64,000 bases of DNA from Thelephora terrestris (GCA_015956445.1 WIUZ02000012.1:682001-746000); one strand, 5' to 3'; numbered from the stretch's first letter, positions 1 to 11,660 are shown. Translations and numbers: made by a program. The notes: generated by a model from the sequence alone, not told the origin.

Positions 1-599
1 GGTTCGTGCGCAAGAGTAGTGCCAGCGCGGCCTACGGTCCTCAACTTCTACCCAAGCCCCGGCCTTGTTGGAATCAATTACCAAAAGCGCAGGGTGTGCT
101 CTTCCTCAAACTGGTGCTGGGTGTGGAGGAGTTGTGCCGGCGAAGGGATGTCGTCCATGTGGAGGTAGTCTGAGGGACGGAGATCCCTTGCCAATTATAA
201 TCGGAATGTATTCACACCTACATAATATTACGGACTCAAAAACGACCTGGGATATGTGATTCCCGATAATTTATCTACTATCGTGCCTTTTCGGGCGCAC
301 GACTTCTACGTAATCAATAGCGAACTGAAAGTGGTGCCACCGACGATCGTCAAAGCCCAGGTGGGTTGCACGCAAACAGGGACCAGCCTGACGCATTGGA
401 AAGTTAGAAAAAAACACAGAGGCGGCGCTTTATGGGCTGGGGGTAATCTTCCAACGGCTTAGCATATGGGTGCGAAAGTTACGTTATCTGAGTCGCTCAC
501 CGTCTTCCTCGTTGTAAACCGTGGAGGGTTGCGCAAATTGGGAGCGGCGCCCCCCTCTCTTTGACATCGAGGTGCTGTTACCCTCACTAAACGATAATG
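1..599. other. No supported gene
   Basis: Only short, unrelated reading frames occur here and none resembles a family I know. This stretch lies downstream of the minus-strand kinase gene and probably holds its 3' untranslated region plus intergenic DNA. Confidence 0.5.
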
Positions 600-1933
600 T
601 CAGCTCCTGAGCGATCCGAATGGAAGAGCAACATACGCATTAGCAAAACCTTCCCATGCCGTGACAACCTTTTCAATATCCGGTCGTTTCTTCGGGTTCT
701 GGTTCCAACACTTCTCTACGAATTTCCACATCTCCACAGTTAGACCAAGTTTATCGGCAGCCAGTGGTTTGTCAGGTCTCCTCCCGCGAATGATCTGGAT
801 AACGACCGACTCGTTCTTCATGTTCCCGAAAGGGACCTTCCCGGTGAACGCTTCCACCGCAAGCATCGCAAACGCGAAGACATCGGCGGGCTTGGATGCC
901 GTCGGCGGATCAGAGCCGGCTCCACTGGGTGGATCGATGATCTCTGGAGCAAGCCATCGAGAGGGTCCCGCAACTCCCGGTGTCGCAGCAACAGTGAAGG
1001 TCGGGTTTGATATGATGGGGCTCAGGCCGTAATCACAGATCCGGGCATTCCCAGACCTGGATATTAACACGTTTGCCTCGAAAAAGTTCATCAGAGTAGT
1101 GCAGGTCCTGTGTGGCATCTCACTCACCCCTTTCAGTTCACCGTGAACGACGCCGAGAGAATGGAGGTATTGGAGTCCTTTGGCGACTTGCAGCAACTTG
1201 AGGTGAATCAGGAAACGAACTGCGACCAAACAGGAGAGCAATTACTAGTTTCGACCTCGAGGCGTCGGGTTTGGATTCGAGGTACTGCATGATATTTCCA
1301 TCCTGGCCCCATTCGTAAACGAGAGCGAGTTGGAACAGCGATGTGTCAACACCGTAGAACGGGAGAACGTTTTCGTGTGTCAACCTCTTCCATGTGGGCA
1401 CTAGTCTCCAAAGGATCTTCTTTGCTTCCAAGAGGTCCTGGGAGGGGTAAATACGAAAGGCTTTGAAGGCCACTTGCTTGTCGTTCCAGACTCCACGCCA
1501 GATGTCAGTGGTACCACCTGATAACACAGCACTTTCCCCGCTTTTTTTGAGCCCCTCAAGAGACCCGGTGGAACTAGGGAGCCTCAACATGGTGCTTGAG
1601 ATGTCCCCTAGCATGGCAACGAAATTCGTGTCTTTCGCGAGGACGGCAGGGGCGGCCTGCTCGTGGTTATCGGAGTTTAGCTCCACCCGTCATGCGGATC
1701 ACTTGGTTTAAACACCGGGTACTGACCTGATCGATGATTTCCAAAAGCTTCTCCTGGTCACCAGCAGCCAACCGCCTGATTGCCTGGATACCACCATTGT
1801 CAACTACAAACTGTACTTCTGAACGGGCTGTGTCGTGTGGCAGAGGGCTACTCAGTAGTATCTCTAATCGTTGTTTCCCTCGGGTCGAGCGGCGACGAGT
1901 GAGCTTGGGTGTAGATGACATGAAAGGTGGCAA
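600..1933 (-). CDS. TKL-like protein kinase with HGE catalytic loop
   Basis: A spliced kinase-domain protein of the tyrosine-kinase-like type common in Agaricomycetes. The first exon gives a basic N-terminus. A 46-base intron joins IIDQ to LNSDN. The N-lobe follows, with GTTDIWRGVW as the glycine-loop region, the VAF-K lysine (VAFKAF) and the hinge LALVYEWGQDGN. After further introns come LQYLHSLGVVHGELKG, NVLISRSGNARICDYG, the WLAPE motif, DVFAFAMLAVEAFTGK and the terminal CWNQNPKKRPD. The usual HRD is HGE and DFG is DYG, so the catalytic Asp is replaced by Glu and activity is doubtful; a pseudokinase role is possible. The joint near 1230-1270 is uncertain. A TATA-like box lies about 30 bases upstream of the first ATG, so the second ATG at 1921 may be the real start. 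Confidence 0.8.
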
Positions 1934-1963
1934 CCGGTATGGGGGTACTTGGCAGTGACGCCT

Positions 1964-1976
1964 CCAGATATATACT
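1964..1976 (-). promoter_or_regulatory. TATA-like box of the kinase gene
   Basis: On the minus strand this reads AGTATATATCTGG, a TATA-type element about 31 bases before the ATG at 1933. Such short spacing would place the transcription start close to that ATG and favours the in-frame ATG at 1921. Confidence 0.35.
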
Positions 1977-3173
1977 GTTTAAGCATACCGGCCTGCTGCA
2001 CGTCGCCAGGCGACTTTGGTAAGTCGCTTCTTGGTTTGCAGTGGTACTTGTGTCTGTCCTTTTAAAGCGGTACGATTCATGACCACATCAGAAAGTGTAA
2101 TGATACATATGGGGAAAATGCCTACTTTTGAAATTGCATAAGGTTTAGGTAGGAACGATGCCCGTCCAGCCTCGAAAGATTCGAGTCTGCGCCAGGGCAA
2201 GTAGCTCTGTCACGCTTTGTGCTTATGGTCACCTGGAGTTTACAACATAATTACAATATGTCACACACACCAACCCGAAAATGCATTAGAATTTCGAGGG
2301 AACGGACGATATGCATGATTGAAATTTCCACTGTATCACAAACTCAAGGCCTCACGCGCACGTTTCGCTGTGTTCGCACCCGCTCCGTGGTTAATGGAAC
2401 TGGTGATTTTACGTGGCGACACCTGTGCCGCGAGGTCTGTCTGGCCCCAACCACGCTCCCTGGCGAAAGTGCCACGCATACTACGGCGTGTCGCAGGCGT
2501 TATTGCTTTAGTGAAATTAGATCCGCTGCCACGTGTGGAAGCCCTGGTATCGACACGCTCACCGTCAGGACTCCAGTTGATGTGCCAGGGAGCAGGAACG
2601 ATGATCCAGTTGTTCCTGCAGCCGCCCATACGACCCACCACGTGCAGACTACGCTGTAGTAGTATCTGGGTCCCTTGCCGTCACCCCCTTCCTCTGAAAT
2701 GAATGGGGGATACTGTCACAATCCGGATCGTCACCGACATGAGGGGTCTGCCCCCTAAGCTTGACTTGCTGTCATCAAAATTTCCTGTTCATTCAACACG
2801 AGGATAATTATTATTTCTAAAACCTGTAACATGCACTTCTGTGCAAGCAGCGTGATGCCCCTACCAGGGCCTGCTCATTTTCACAGAGAGCCGAATAGAT
2901 AATAAATAGATAATAATGTCGGTAATATATATATACGATCGGAGAGACCTGTGGAGCCCCAGCGTCTCCGACTGTATCTATAGGTAGCATCGCGCGACGC
3001 AAGGGTGGCGTATCAAACCTGACTTGGTGGGGCGAGGTGTGCGGAAGGAGAGATCGTTTCGAACGTTCATGGAATGCCCCATCAAATCGAACCGCGATGT
3101 CGTAAAAAGCCTTCCTGCACTTGCTCGAATTGTTGTGGGGCGGGGAGATACAAATCAACAAGACGAAAGCTCT
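1977..3173. other. Intergenic, no supported gene
   Basis: Several overlapping frames of 100-150 codons cross 2219-2702 on both strands but none holds a recognisable domain. A minus-strand stretch near 2580 reads INWSPDGERV, which recalls one WD40 blade, but no further blades follow. Confidence 0.4.
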
Positions 3174-3588
3174 TCATGGATGCAGGCAGACGAGTCCGTG
3201 CCAGTTCGCCGTTGCCTTCGCAAGGTGTGTCACAACTTCTGTAAGTCTGGGTCGCAACTCCCTATCGCTATCCCAACGGTGTTGAACAAAGGTCCAGAGA
3301 ATCGGAGAGACCGATGGCGGGAGCGTCCGCCAGATTATCTGGGCGGAGCTCCAGGACCACATAGAGTTTCAACTGAACTCCCCGGAGGTGGAATTCACCT
3401 GTAAGGGCCTGGGTAGGGTAAGCCAACGGCGGGTACCCGCCGTGCTCCTCACTTACTTGGAAGACAACTAATTCGACTGCGTACATGTCACTGGCTCTGG
3501 TATGGGCGAATTTTGAACCGTGGTCATGAAAGCGAAGTCCGCAAGGAAGGCACGAGGAGGCACATCGTTTAACATGAGGAGGTTCACC
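3174..3588 (-). pseudogene. Decayed TKL-like kinase C-lobe
   Basis: Three stretches in kinase order can be seen on the minus strand. Near 3588-3490 is NLLMLNDVPPRAFLADFAFM, like the catalytic-loop Asn and the DFG segment (here DFA). Near 3486-3450 is DMYAVELVVFQV, like the DVYA..M..E helix. Near 3310-3190 is LWTFVQHRWDSDRELRPRL followed by TEVVTHL, the final CW..DP..RP helix with the Cys lost. The last two parts lie in different frames, joined by a shift near 3300, and the N-lobe and HRD segment were not found. It lies upstream of the intact kinase on the same strand, so it is probably a decayed paralogue. An active gene with unusual introns is less likely. Confidence 0.55.
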
Positions 3589-4372
3589 TGTTGGGTGTCA
3601 GAGAGTTGATCTCAAAATGAATAGGCCCAACTCCTTGTGCGCGATACTGGCACCACGAACGTACTTCAGCCCCGAGTTCTCCACCCCCTCGCCACTTCAT
3701 TAGCTAAGCCGTGAAAATAGTTGCGTGGAGTCGCGTACTATTTCCATCCCGTTGGCATAGTCCACTCGCCACAATTTCTGGGCAGATGTTTCACGGGAGA
3801 GTAGTAAGTTTTTCCTTCTGTGACCGCCGACCTTCCAAGGGTGCTCCAGAGTATCACTTCTTCCCAACGCTGCTGCGGGATAAGCGTGAAGCATACATGC
3901 TAGCTATCTGAGATTGAAACTTACATTTTCAACTACGGTGGGTCGCCGACTATCATGTCCCCATGTCTCCACTGCAACGAGGTGCCCCAACTACTTTTGT
4001 AGCGTGAGGAGACTACAGGGCCCCATGGACGACTAAAAATCGAAAGTGCCCCATTTGCGCCGGCACGACCTTGCATCAGCAAATTGTGGAAAGTCTGATA
4101 ATTAGTTATAACTCCGTGAGAACGGCTCACGACGTTATAATGCGTTGTATTCCACGGTTTGCTGATGTGTGTGGCAGAGACTGTAGACGTAATCTGCGAC
4201 TTCGGCTGCAAATTTCCTCACCTCCCAAGCGAGCATGATCATGGCCTCGGGGAAGGGATTTGGTGTGTCCGGGGTAGGGGAGGGGGAGGGGGAACTGGCG
4301 AACTGCGATTGTCCGTGAGATGGGAATTTATACGGGGCGGCAAAAGGAACACGTTCCCTACCTCCTATTTGT

Positions 4373-4435
4373 CGCGTGCCCTACTGTTCCTCGGCTTTTT
4401 CCACTGGCAGCACTCGGGTTGAAAACACGCCCTCC
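4373..4435 (+). repeat. Diverged direct repeat, copy 1
   Basis: Begins GCGTGCCCTA and ends GAAAACACGCCCT. It matches 4683-4752 in the same order and orientation with many substitutions and small gaps. Weaker similarity seems to continue downstream of both copies. Confidence 0.45.
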
Positions 4436-4682
4436 CCCTCCGAATCCTCACCTAATTCATTCTCTCCAAAATGGGCGACAACCTAGTTATATCATGTAGC
4501 GAAACTGTTTGGAAACTGTGGGTATAACATTCAATACAGTGGTCATTAGGTAAGGGGGTCGTCAAAGTGCGAACGGCGCGTGCAACCAGGTCGTGTAGAC
4601 AATGAAAAACTGAAACCAACCTTCTGGCCAGCCACATCGGGCGTGGTTTGCATTTATCAACGAACGGATTGTTGCAGGAGGA

Positions 4683-4752
4683 CGCGTGCCCTATTACTTC
4701 TCGGCTCTCCCTAGATCCATCTGACACTGTTCAGGCTGAAAACACGCCCTTC
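4683..4752 (+). repeat. Diverged direct repeat, copy 2
   Basis: Second copy of the repeat at 4373-4435, about 310 bases downstream. It shares the GCGTGCCCTA start, the CTCGGCT middle and the TGAAAACACGCCCT end. The divergence suggests an old duplication. Confidence 0.45.
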
Positions 4753-5826
4753 CTCGTCCGGATCCCCTCGTGTTTCGAAGGTTACAAGCGTCGAAACCCT
4801 GTTTGCATGAACCCTCATAGTAATCCTTCCGTATCAGTTTCTCCCTAGAATGCTGAAAGTGTGTTGACGGCTGTGTTTACAGCCGGGGACTGCAGCGACT
4901 GTATTAGAGACATCGATGGACGGGACGTTGACCCGCGGGCGTGCACCAACCGCTTGTGTTGAGTAGCAGGCCGTGTTTACGGGTAGCACGGCAGTCATCC
5001 CACATCGAATTAATATACACCCTAACCCCAGTGGGTGGAAAATGACCACCGCGGTCTCCGAGTCCGAGCATTGCGGAAGGCTTGTGGAATCACGGACTCC
5101 TTCCCTCACACGTCAAACCGGAACCCTGAGAATCGTCGCCCGCACGAGACACCCATCCGCCGACCGGAGGCTGTTCTGATGTATGAACGCAAGCGTTTCA
5201 AGTGGATGTGTCCTCGCCGTATAACGACCCTGCAGCCACATGGTGAAAAATCGTCACAATGTGACACATGGCGCAAACGAGCCGAGAACACATGCTGAGT
5301 TAACCCTAGTTAACCGTCTCCGAATGACCGGAGATGCAAGGTGCCTCGCCTCAGCCTCAAGCCAAGATGTATGCGCAGGACCCCTGACTCATGTGCTGGA
5401 TCCATCAACTTGGAACCGAAGTGCACCGGCTTGTGCGAACGGGTGACTTCGCTCAAGGGGTGTCACCTAGGCTCGGTAAACAATACGATCATAGACGTGT
5501 CTGGGATCATTGGGGGTGGAAAGGGCTTCTGACGCTTTCGTCCTTTGGACCAGAGATGATCTGTATGTGGAGATGTGGTGTGTGCATCACTCTGAACTTC
5601 GCTGCACTCACGTGGGTAACTCATGCCGTCGCTTCCTTGTGCTTGTGCTCCGACCCCACCGGTGGCCTGCAGACCGTGCTTCGTGCCGGAACCTACCACT
5701 CACTGGAGAGTAGTGCTGTCACACATGAGGCCTGAGGCCTGAGAGGAGAGTCATGACCCCGCGAGGTCCGATGAAGACCTTGACCCGTCAAAAATCTGCG
5801 AGCTACGTTCCGCAGGAAGCACCAGT

Positions 5827-8161
5827 CTAATTTTGTTTGGATGAACTAGGGCCTGCTTGAGCTAATTCTTCATCCTCTTCATCCTCTATGATATCATCGC
5901 TCTTGTACTTTTTCTTTGGAGAATGGGCCGAAAAGGTCGGGAAGTAGCGCGCCTTTTTCTCCCTCAATACGTCCAAAATTTCTAACGTTAGGGCCATGCT
6001 CACGTTAACTCGTACGATCCAGGGCAGCGTAAGGCAGAGCGCACCTGCATGGGACATGTTCTCGTGACCATTGATACCCCTTTTCATGGTCATCCAACGA
6101 CGTTGAAGGAGGTGGGGACTCCAGAAATTCCAATCCGAGTCCGGGAAGGTTTTCCAGTCGATTTCTGAGTCATGACGCACATCTAAGGAGTCGACCCTAC
6201 AAACAATACATGAATGCGAAGGATTGGCCATAACCGGGGGAGAACGCATACTTGTGGATCAAGATGTATGCGTCTTGGGCGGTCCACCTTGGTTTCTCGC
6301 CTTCGTTCTTGAGAGTATTGCTCAGAGAATCCGTCCTAGAGCGCCTCAACCACAACCCAACAGTTAGCCGAGGAAGTGTCCCTACCATTTATTTCGACAC
6401 TGTTGTCTTCCACGTTTCCCACCCATCTTCTGACTGACAACTCCCCAGAAAATGTCGTTGTCCACGTCTTTACCTTTTTCTGCCATCATTTCTTTGACGA
6501 TCGCGGTTAATTGGGCCTCTTCCTCTTTTGACCACGTGCCTTGGAATTTTTAGCGTTGAGAGTGTAGGTTCCTTTTAACCTAAAACCTACCCGAGTTGCG
6601 CTGTTCTCTACCTTGAATGTGGTTGCGATACCGGTCGCGGCAATCAGAGGCCGTTCTCCCGACACGATTACTAACTTTCTCCCACTGCTGCCCTAGCTCG
6701 TTGACAGACCTGATGCCTCATCGTCAGCGGGTGATCGCGGGCTAAGGCGGTTGCCTACTGTTCAAGCAAGGTGTCTTGTTCACCTGTCCATTTTCCCTGC
6801 CCGCGAAGAGGGTGATATATCCGCCTGACGTGGTGATATACGGCAACAATTGGCCGAAGGGGTACCGCAGTCGCTACACATCCGTACGTGAGAAAACAAA
6901 CCCGCACGCCTGGGACGACGCACTAATTTCTTGCCAGAATTCCTTGTCTTTCGCTTTTTCTTTGGCAAAGACGACTTCGTTCAGTTGTTCCGGGGTCAAC
7001 CCATTCCTCTTAATACCGGTATCAGCGATTAGGACGCCAGGGGCCTTCCGCTACTCACTATCCTGTAGTTCTCGAGAGCGTTGCGTAACTGGGATTGTTC
7101 TATCTCAGAGAACTTCCCTTGCCGATATACAAGCCCTTGGCGGCACATCAACACCAACGCATAAACGAATCTACAAATAAGAATACCTTCTGTTTGGGCC
7201 ATTTCCTTTAGTTTGGATGTGCTCATCCACTTAGTGGCAAGAAGTTCCGCATGGACAGGATTTGTGAACTGCTGCCAGTCAGGAGATTGTGGAGGTTCAT
7301 TGCTTTTGGATGCTTGGCCGAGAATTGTATGTGATAGTGCAGGATTCTGCTTCGTGGGAGGAAGGGAGGGAGGTGGAGGCATCCCCTGAAACCCGGGAGG
7401 GACATGTAGCATATTTGAGGGTTGCTCGGCGGCGGCGGCGGCATCGCCTAATACCTGCAAAACTCCTTGCAGCTTGGCTAGATCCACACCTTGCAGTGTC
7501 CGTATGATTTCCTCGTTCGCGTGAGAAGCCAGTTCTGGGAGTGAGAACCGTCCTTGTGTTCCGTTAACCAGACCCGCGGGATCAACAAAAGTGGGCTGCA
7601 TAGGGTACGAAAAACCAGGCGTCATTGGAACGAAGTGGCCGGGGAACATCATTGGGGTGTTAGGGTCGAAAGGTGGGTGGACGAGCTGTTGGTCCACTGG
7701 GACCTGGGCGGACATGAGCTGGTTATTGGCGGGGTCAACGGCAGCGATCAAAGCCTGGAGGAAAGCGGCCGTTTGGGGGTCAGCAGGGCCTTCGCTGTTC
7801 GCAGTCAAAGCTGGATCTATAGGAATTCCTGCATCTCGTTCCTTGCCCTTCTTTTTCTTCTTTTTCGCCGGTTTCTCCGAGGGTTGAGGTGGCTGAGATG
7901 TGCCGGAGGATTCTCCGTCCGGAGAGTCCTGGGAGGTGGAAGTTGCACCATCCTGAGGAGGAGATTTCTTTTTATTGTATTTTTTTGTCCCGGAGCTTCG
8001 CCGTCCGCAGATCTGTTCTGGGGGTCCTCGCCGCCCCGTTTGCGTTTCTTCTGTTTGATCTTTACTGCTCCGCCTGGATTGTTCAGGGCAATATGTGCAT
8101 TGTTAACGGCTTGTTGTATTGAGCGTTGGATGTCAGAGGTCAAGGTGGAGGGAGTGGCCAT
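5827..8161 (-). CDS. Reb1/Rtf1-like Myb DNA-binding protein
   Basis: A spliced gene with a disordered N-terminus (lysine-rich, then Pro/Gln-rich) and a C-terminal array of Myb/SANT repeats. GLVYRQGKFSEIEQSQLRNA opens the domain. It continues through a frame holding GIKRNGLTPEQLNEVVFAKE, HHVRRIYHPLRGQGKW, WEKVSNRVGRTASDCRDRYR, a GTWSKEEEAQLTAIV repeat ending CRNKW, and a last SANT-like piece ending LQRRWMTMKRGINGHENM. The tail is acidic and ends SSSKQN. This order fits fungal Reb1/Rtf1-type proteins, which bind rDNA terminators and promoters and act in polymerase I termination and fork blocking. Within exon 1 the frame shifts at a seven-A run (7980-7986); with one more A the reading is continuous, so an assembly error or a real lesion is possible. 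Exact inner splice sites are provisional. Confidence 0.8.
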
Positions 8162-8891
8162 CAGCGGATTTGGAAAACAGTTTAGGGCTGGTCTCGGATG
8201 TAGAGGGTCCGTCAGAGGTGGTTCATGGTGAAGAGTAAATCGCGTGGTTGTCTGAGTCCTGGTCGATCAATCTCACTCGACCGATGCTCGAGGCTCGCTC
8301 ACTGCATGAAGGGCGGGAGCAAGCTCTTCAATGCGTTGCCCGCATGTACTCTGTCGGGTTGGAATGGCCCGTTATAGCTCACACAGAACTTCCGGGCCAA
8401 AAATCCAAATTCACACCGCTGACCGGTCCATAGAAGGGTATCTTTCTTAAACAGCGCAGCGTTGAGAACCCTCACCTGCCGATTTCATTCGAAGAATGTC
8501 TCAGACGGGTTTGAGCGAGGCCTCAGCTGAAACGAAACGCGATTTTATGGACAGACGAAAGAAATGACACGGTTTCCGTACTAAGAGGTATCGTCCTGCT
8601 CTACCACGGGATCACTGATGTCGTTCGTCATCTTCACGGAGATATGATATCAGAGGCGCGAGTCGCCGAGGTTTACCAGTACAACACGAGGGCTTGAATG
8701 ACTCTAGGACGCTCTAGGACTTGATCGATCCTCCCGACTACCATCACCCTGCTCGCCGGCCACCATGTCTCCACTGCCACCGTACAATGACCCCAACGAA
8801 AACCAGGGAATAGGTATCTTAAACCACCGAGGTTGCAGTGTTTGCCATTCCCAGCATGTTCTCGCTGTTTTTCACCTTGGCAAATATTTAT
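8162..8891. other. Intergenic, no supported gene
   Basis: Upstream region of the Reb1-like gene and downstream region of the membrane protein gene, both on the minus strand. Short frames only. GCTCTAGGAC-like words repeat near 8703-8720. Confidence 0.45.
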
Positions 8892-10379
8892 TCAAAGGAA
8901 TGCCCCCTTCATTCTTTCGACCGGATATGTACATCCTTTCGTCGGAGCACCGTAGTGCTTGATTGTTGCGGCGCTGGTTTGTTGCGCGTAATCAACCCCA
9001 GGCCACCTGTACATCACATGGAAACCTCTCAATGAGATCGTCAGCGTGTGAACCTGGTCGATAGCTGCTTTAACCCCACCACTGACCTCGCCGGAGGACC
9101 CTCCATTCGCCTCCACCAAATCGACAAGATTCCCACCGGAAAGGGTCCCGCTATCATTCGTTGAATCCCCTTCACCTCCGAAATGAATCGAACCTCGGAT
9201 GCTCCCTGAGATAATGGTTTCGCTCGTCAATGCACTCCGGTTGGCAATTCGCAGGGTGATGAGGAACGGAGCTACGACCTGTTCACGACCACGAAGGGAT
9301 CAAAACTTCACAAGATCGCGGTGAGTCAGAAAAATATGAAAATGACACGAACCTGAGTCTCGGCGAGGATTGGGAAGAAGATACCCGAGACGTAACTCGA
9401 GAGAGCCCAAGGTACGATAAACAGAACAAAATTGATCGCGTAAAGGGCAGAGGACTCGACAAGCATGGTGATGATGGCCTTGTATAGTCCATTGGTTCTT
9501 GCCGAGGACCCCATGACACTTCGGATCTCCCTGCTATGAAGGGCGAGTCGTATCACAATCATAAGTGTGAGAAGGACGTTGAGCGAAACGGAAATGGAGA
9601 AGTACGGAACTCCAAAGTCGATTATGGCCGCAGAGTTCAGGACTTTACTGTCCGGTTGCACGACCTGGTAGACAAGCAAGATACCCATCGCTATGCCAGT
9701 GACATTAGCCGAGGGTTTCTCCGTGGGCTCACAGAGGACTCAACCACATACCTAGAGAAGCGAAGTACATCAGGCATGGAAATGCGACGGCCCGGTAGTT
9801 CATGGCGTAGATGATAAAGCAACGATAGAGCTCCAGGGAGAGCGAGCTTCGTTAGACGCCTGGTTGACTGAGTTCGACGCAGACCTTACCAAAAGGCCAT
9901 CGGCCAGCCAGGTGTTCAAGAGGAACATGATATCGGGAATAAAGCTGATCGCCCTGGAGTAAACGAAGATCTGGTATCCGAGAGGCCCAGGAGTTGAAAA
10001 GCCGCTAGAACCAGTGAATTCTCGATTATTGATGTTGCAGATGGATTGCAAGTCCAAATTCATCGCAGTGGATATCGTTGCGAATGAGAACATGGCCACA
10101 GTGTGGCCCACAAGTAACCACTTGATGCTCCCTCTCGTTCGGTCGACCGGACCGAATAACGCGCCCATACATTGGAAGAATAGGGCGACAGCGATTCCTA
10201 TAAGGACAGAATGAGCTAGTAAGGTGAGCACGCAAAACGGATGCATAGATCGCCGTACCATAGAGTACCGCGCCGAGGAGAGTCCCAGCGAAAATTTCCC
10301 TCTCCGCGAAGTACAGCCAGTGTGGGATTTTTGGAGCATTAAGATTATTGGACCAGGCGCTTATCGAAGAATCGCCCAT
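8892..10379 (-). CDS. Seven-helix fungal membrane protein
   Basis: Begins MGDSSIS and reads IPHWLYFAEREIFAGTLL, then a 60-base intron joins VLYG to IAVALFFQCMGALFGP. Later exons give KWLLVGHTVAMFSFATIST, YSRAISFIPDIMFLLNTWLA, RCFIIYAMNYRAVAFPCLMY, MGILLVYQVV, VPYFSISVSLNVLLTLMIV and SSALYAINFVLFIVPWALSS, about seven hydrophobic spans. The C-terminal tail is Gly/Ser-rich and likely cytoplasmic. The layout matches a large Agaricomycete family of seven-helix proteins of unknown role, some called GPCR-like. Introns join LADGLL to LYRCF and FASL to MGILL with good GT..AG ends; the last intron lies near 9260-9350. Ligand and function cannot be read from the sequence. Confidence 0.75.
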
Positions 10380-10651
10380 GGCTCAAATGGGGGAGGAGCT
10401 TCGGTGAGGAGCAGGTCTAGGGGGGTCGAGATAAAAGGAAGCAGAGGAAGCGTATGGCGCAAGCGTGTTATAAATGCCTCGGGAGTCCAATTGATTTATG
10501 CAAGGAGTGATGGCATACAAGATGAGATGATTCATGTGCCTCTTCCGACAGTGGCTTCAGGGTCACGTCCTCACCAGTATACATATAACCACTTCACGGA
10601 TCACCTACATCAGTGCTGACCACACGCCCAACAGAATCGGGGGATACACAT
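10380..10651. other. Upstream region of the membrane protein gene
   Basis: Likely promoter of the minus-strand seven-helix protein. No clear TATA box or other motif was identified. Confidence 0.35.
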
Positions 10652-11142
10652 TTACCTTGTTTCGTCTGGTTCGCTCATTTCCCTCCTACATTGCTCGAGC
10701 CGCGGGGCGTATGCGGCCAGAACCTGCAACTGATGAAACGCCCTAACATTTCGAACATGTGTATGACCCATGGTAGAGAGTCTGTGAACATCTTCTTTTG
10801 TAAGTCCCATTGAATGGTGAAGCGCCAGCCATAATTGAGAGGATAGCACACAATCATTGCGAACTCCAAGTCGGACAGGAGTGCCTGTGTCAGTTTTGTG
10901 ACTGTTAATGGGTAGCTTTCGGAGCTTTCCCACAACGGACGCCAAGGAAAGTCAGCGGGGGAGCGCCTGAAAGGTTGGGAATCAGCCAACCGTCCCCAAG
11001 CGACGTCATTTGTTTGATAATCAGGCCAACGGAACGCAGTTGTGAGGCGGAAGACATGCGTACGCGGAGGGCTGACGTTGTCGTCGGGGCGTTCGACGAT
11101 CGCAATGAAATTTCCTCTGAAGTGCTGGGTGTGCTTTAGCAT
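10652..11142 (-). CDS. Unassigned open frame, doubtful gene
   Basis: Open frames of 97 and 155 codons overlap here on the minus strand. The longer one contains a moderately hydrophobic piece (DLEFAMIVCYPLNYGWRF) but no domain I recognise, and no clean splice joins were found. It may be an orphan gene, a relic or chance. Confidence 0.2.
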
Positions 11143-11269
11143 ATGCTAAGAGTTTGTGGAGGTATCAACGGGGCGCTTGGATTGAGCGATAGCGCGTAGC
11201 AAGATGTCACGTATAATGATGGATGGGTAGATAACGAGTAGGGTTGGAGATGACAGGAACTGGGCGGTT

Positions 11270-11660
11270 TCATTGTTTGTTAGCTACACCCAGAAGGGCT
11301 ACGCCGTTCTTTAACATCCTCCCTCTTGCGGCGAATAGGCTGATGGCAAGACAACTGACGAGAAAGGCCGAGAACCTACTCAAACACAGAAAATGCGAAA
11401 CAATAACGGTCGCTAAGCAGGCCCGACGAGAGGTTTTCACTGTGTGGTGGAGATACTTGCCTGAAGAATGCGGCTCGGGAAATGGATCGTTCCTCAAAGA
11501 CAGTCCTGGACGACGCAAAGATTCCTCGGAGGACTGCGGGGGTGACCGGGATTCCGCTGGACGACTGACCAGGTGGTGGTTGGCTTGATTTATCAACGCC
11601 AAAGGTAGAGGGCGTAACTGTCTTTGTGGAGGAGAAGGAGACGTTGGAACGGGATGGCAT
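11270..11660 (-). CDS. Small one-helix membrane protein (101 aa)
   Basis: Exon 1 (11660-11461) encodes a Ser/Pro-rich start and GIFASSRTVFEERSISRAAFF. An 85-base intron (11460-11376) starts GCAAGT and ends TAG. Exon 2 adds a hydrophobic span FSAFLVSCLAISLFAA followed by RGRMLKNGVALLG. The join is in frame and gives 101 residues. The single helix near the C-terminus, with basic residues after it, would suit a tail-anchored or inner-membrane small protein. I do not recognise the family. It is divergent from the leucine-rich-repeat gene that starts about 230 bases away. Confidence 0.5.

Larger units (their letters stand above)
3589..5826. other. Gene-free stretch with diverged repeats
   Basis: About 2.2 kb with only short frames. 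It contains a diverged direct repeat (4373-4435 and 4683-4752), a short hairpin near 4868-4883 (GGCTGT, loop, ACAGCC) and a tiny tandem duplication of GAGGCCT near 5727-5741. No domain is recognised. It may hold old repeat debris. Confidence 0.4.

Noticed and set aside
2336-2641. A WD40-like fragment INWSPDGERV on the minus strand
   Set aside because: Only one short motif matches; no further blades or WD pairs are nearby, so chance is more likely.
7554-8231. A 225-codon plus-strand frame
   Set aside because: It is antisense to the Lys- and Pro-rich coding parts of the Reb1-like gene and contains no domain.
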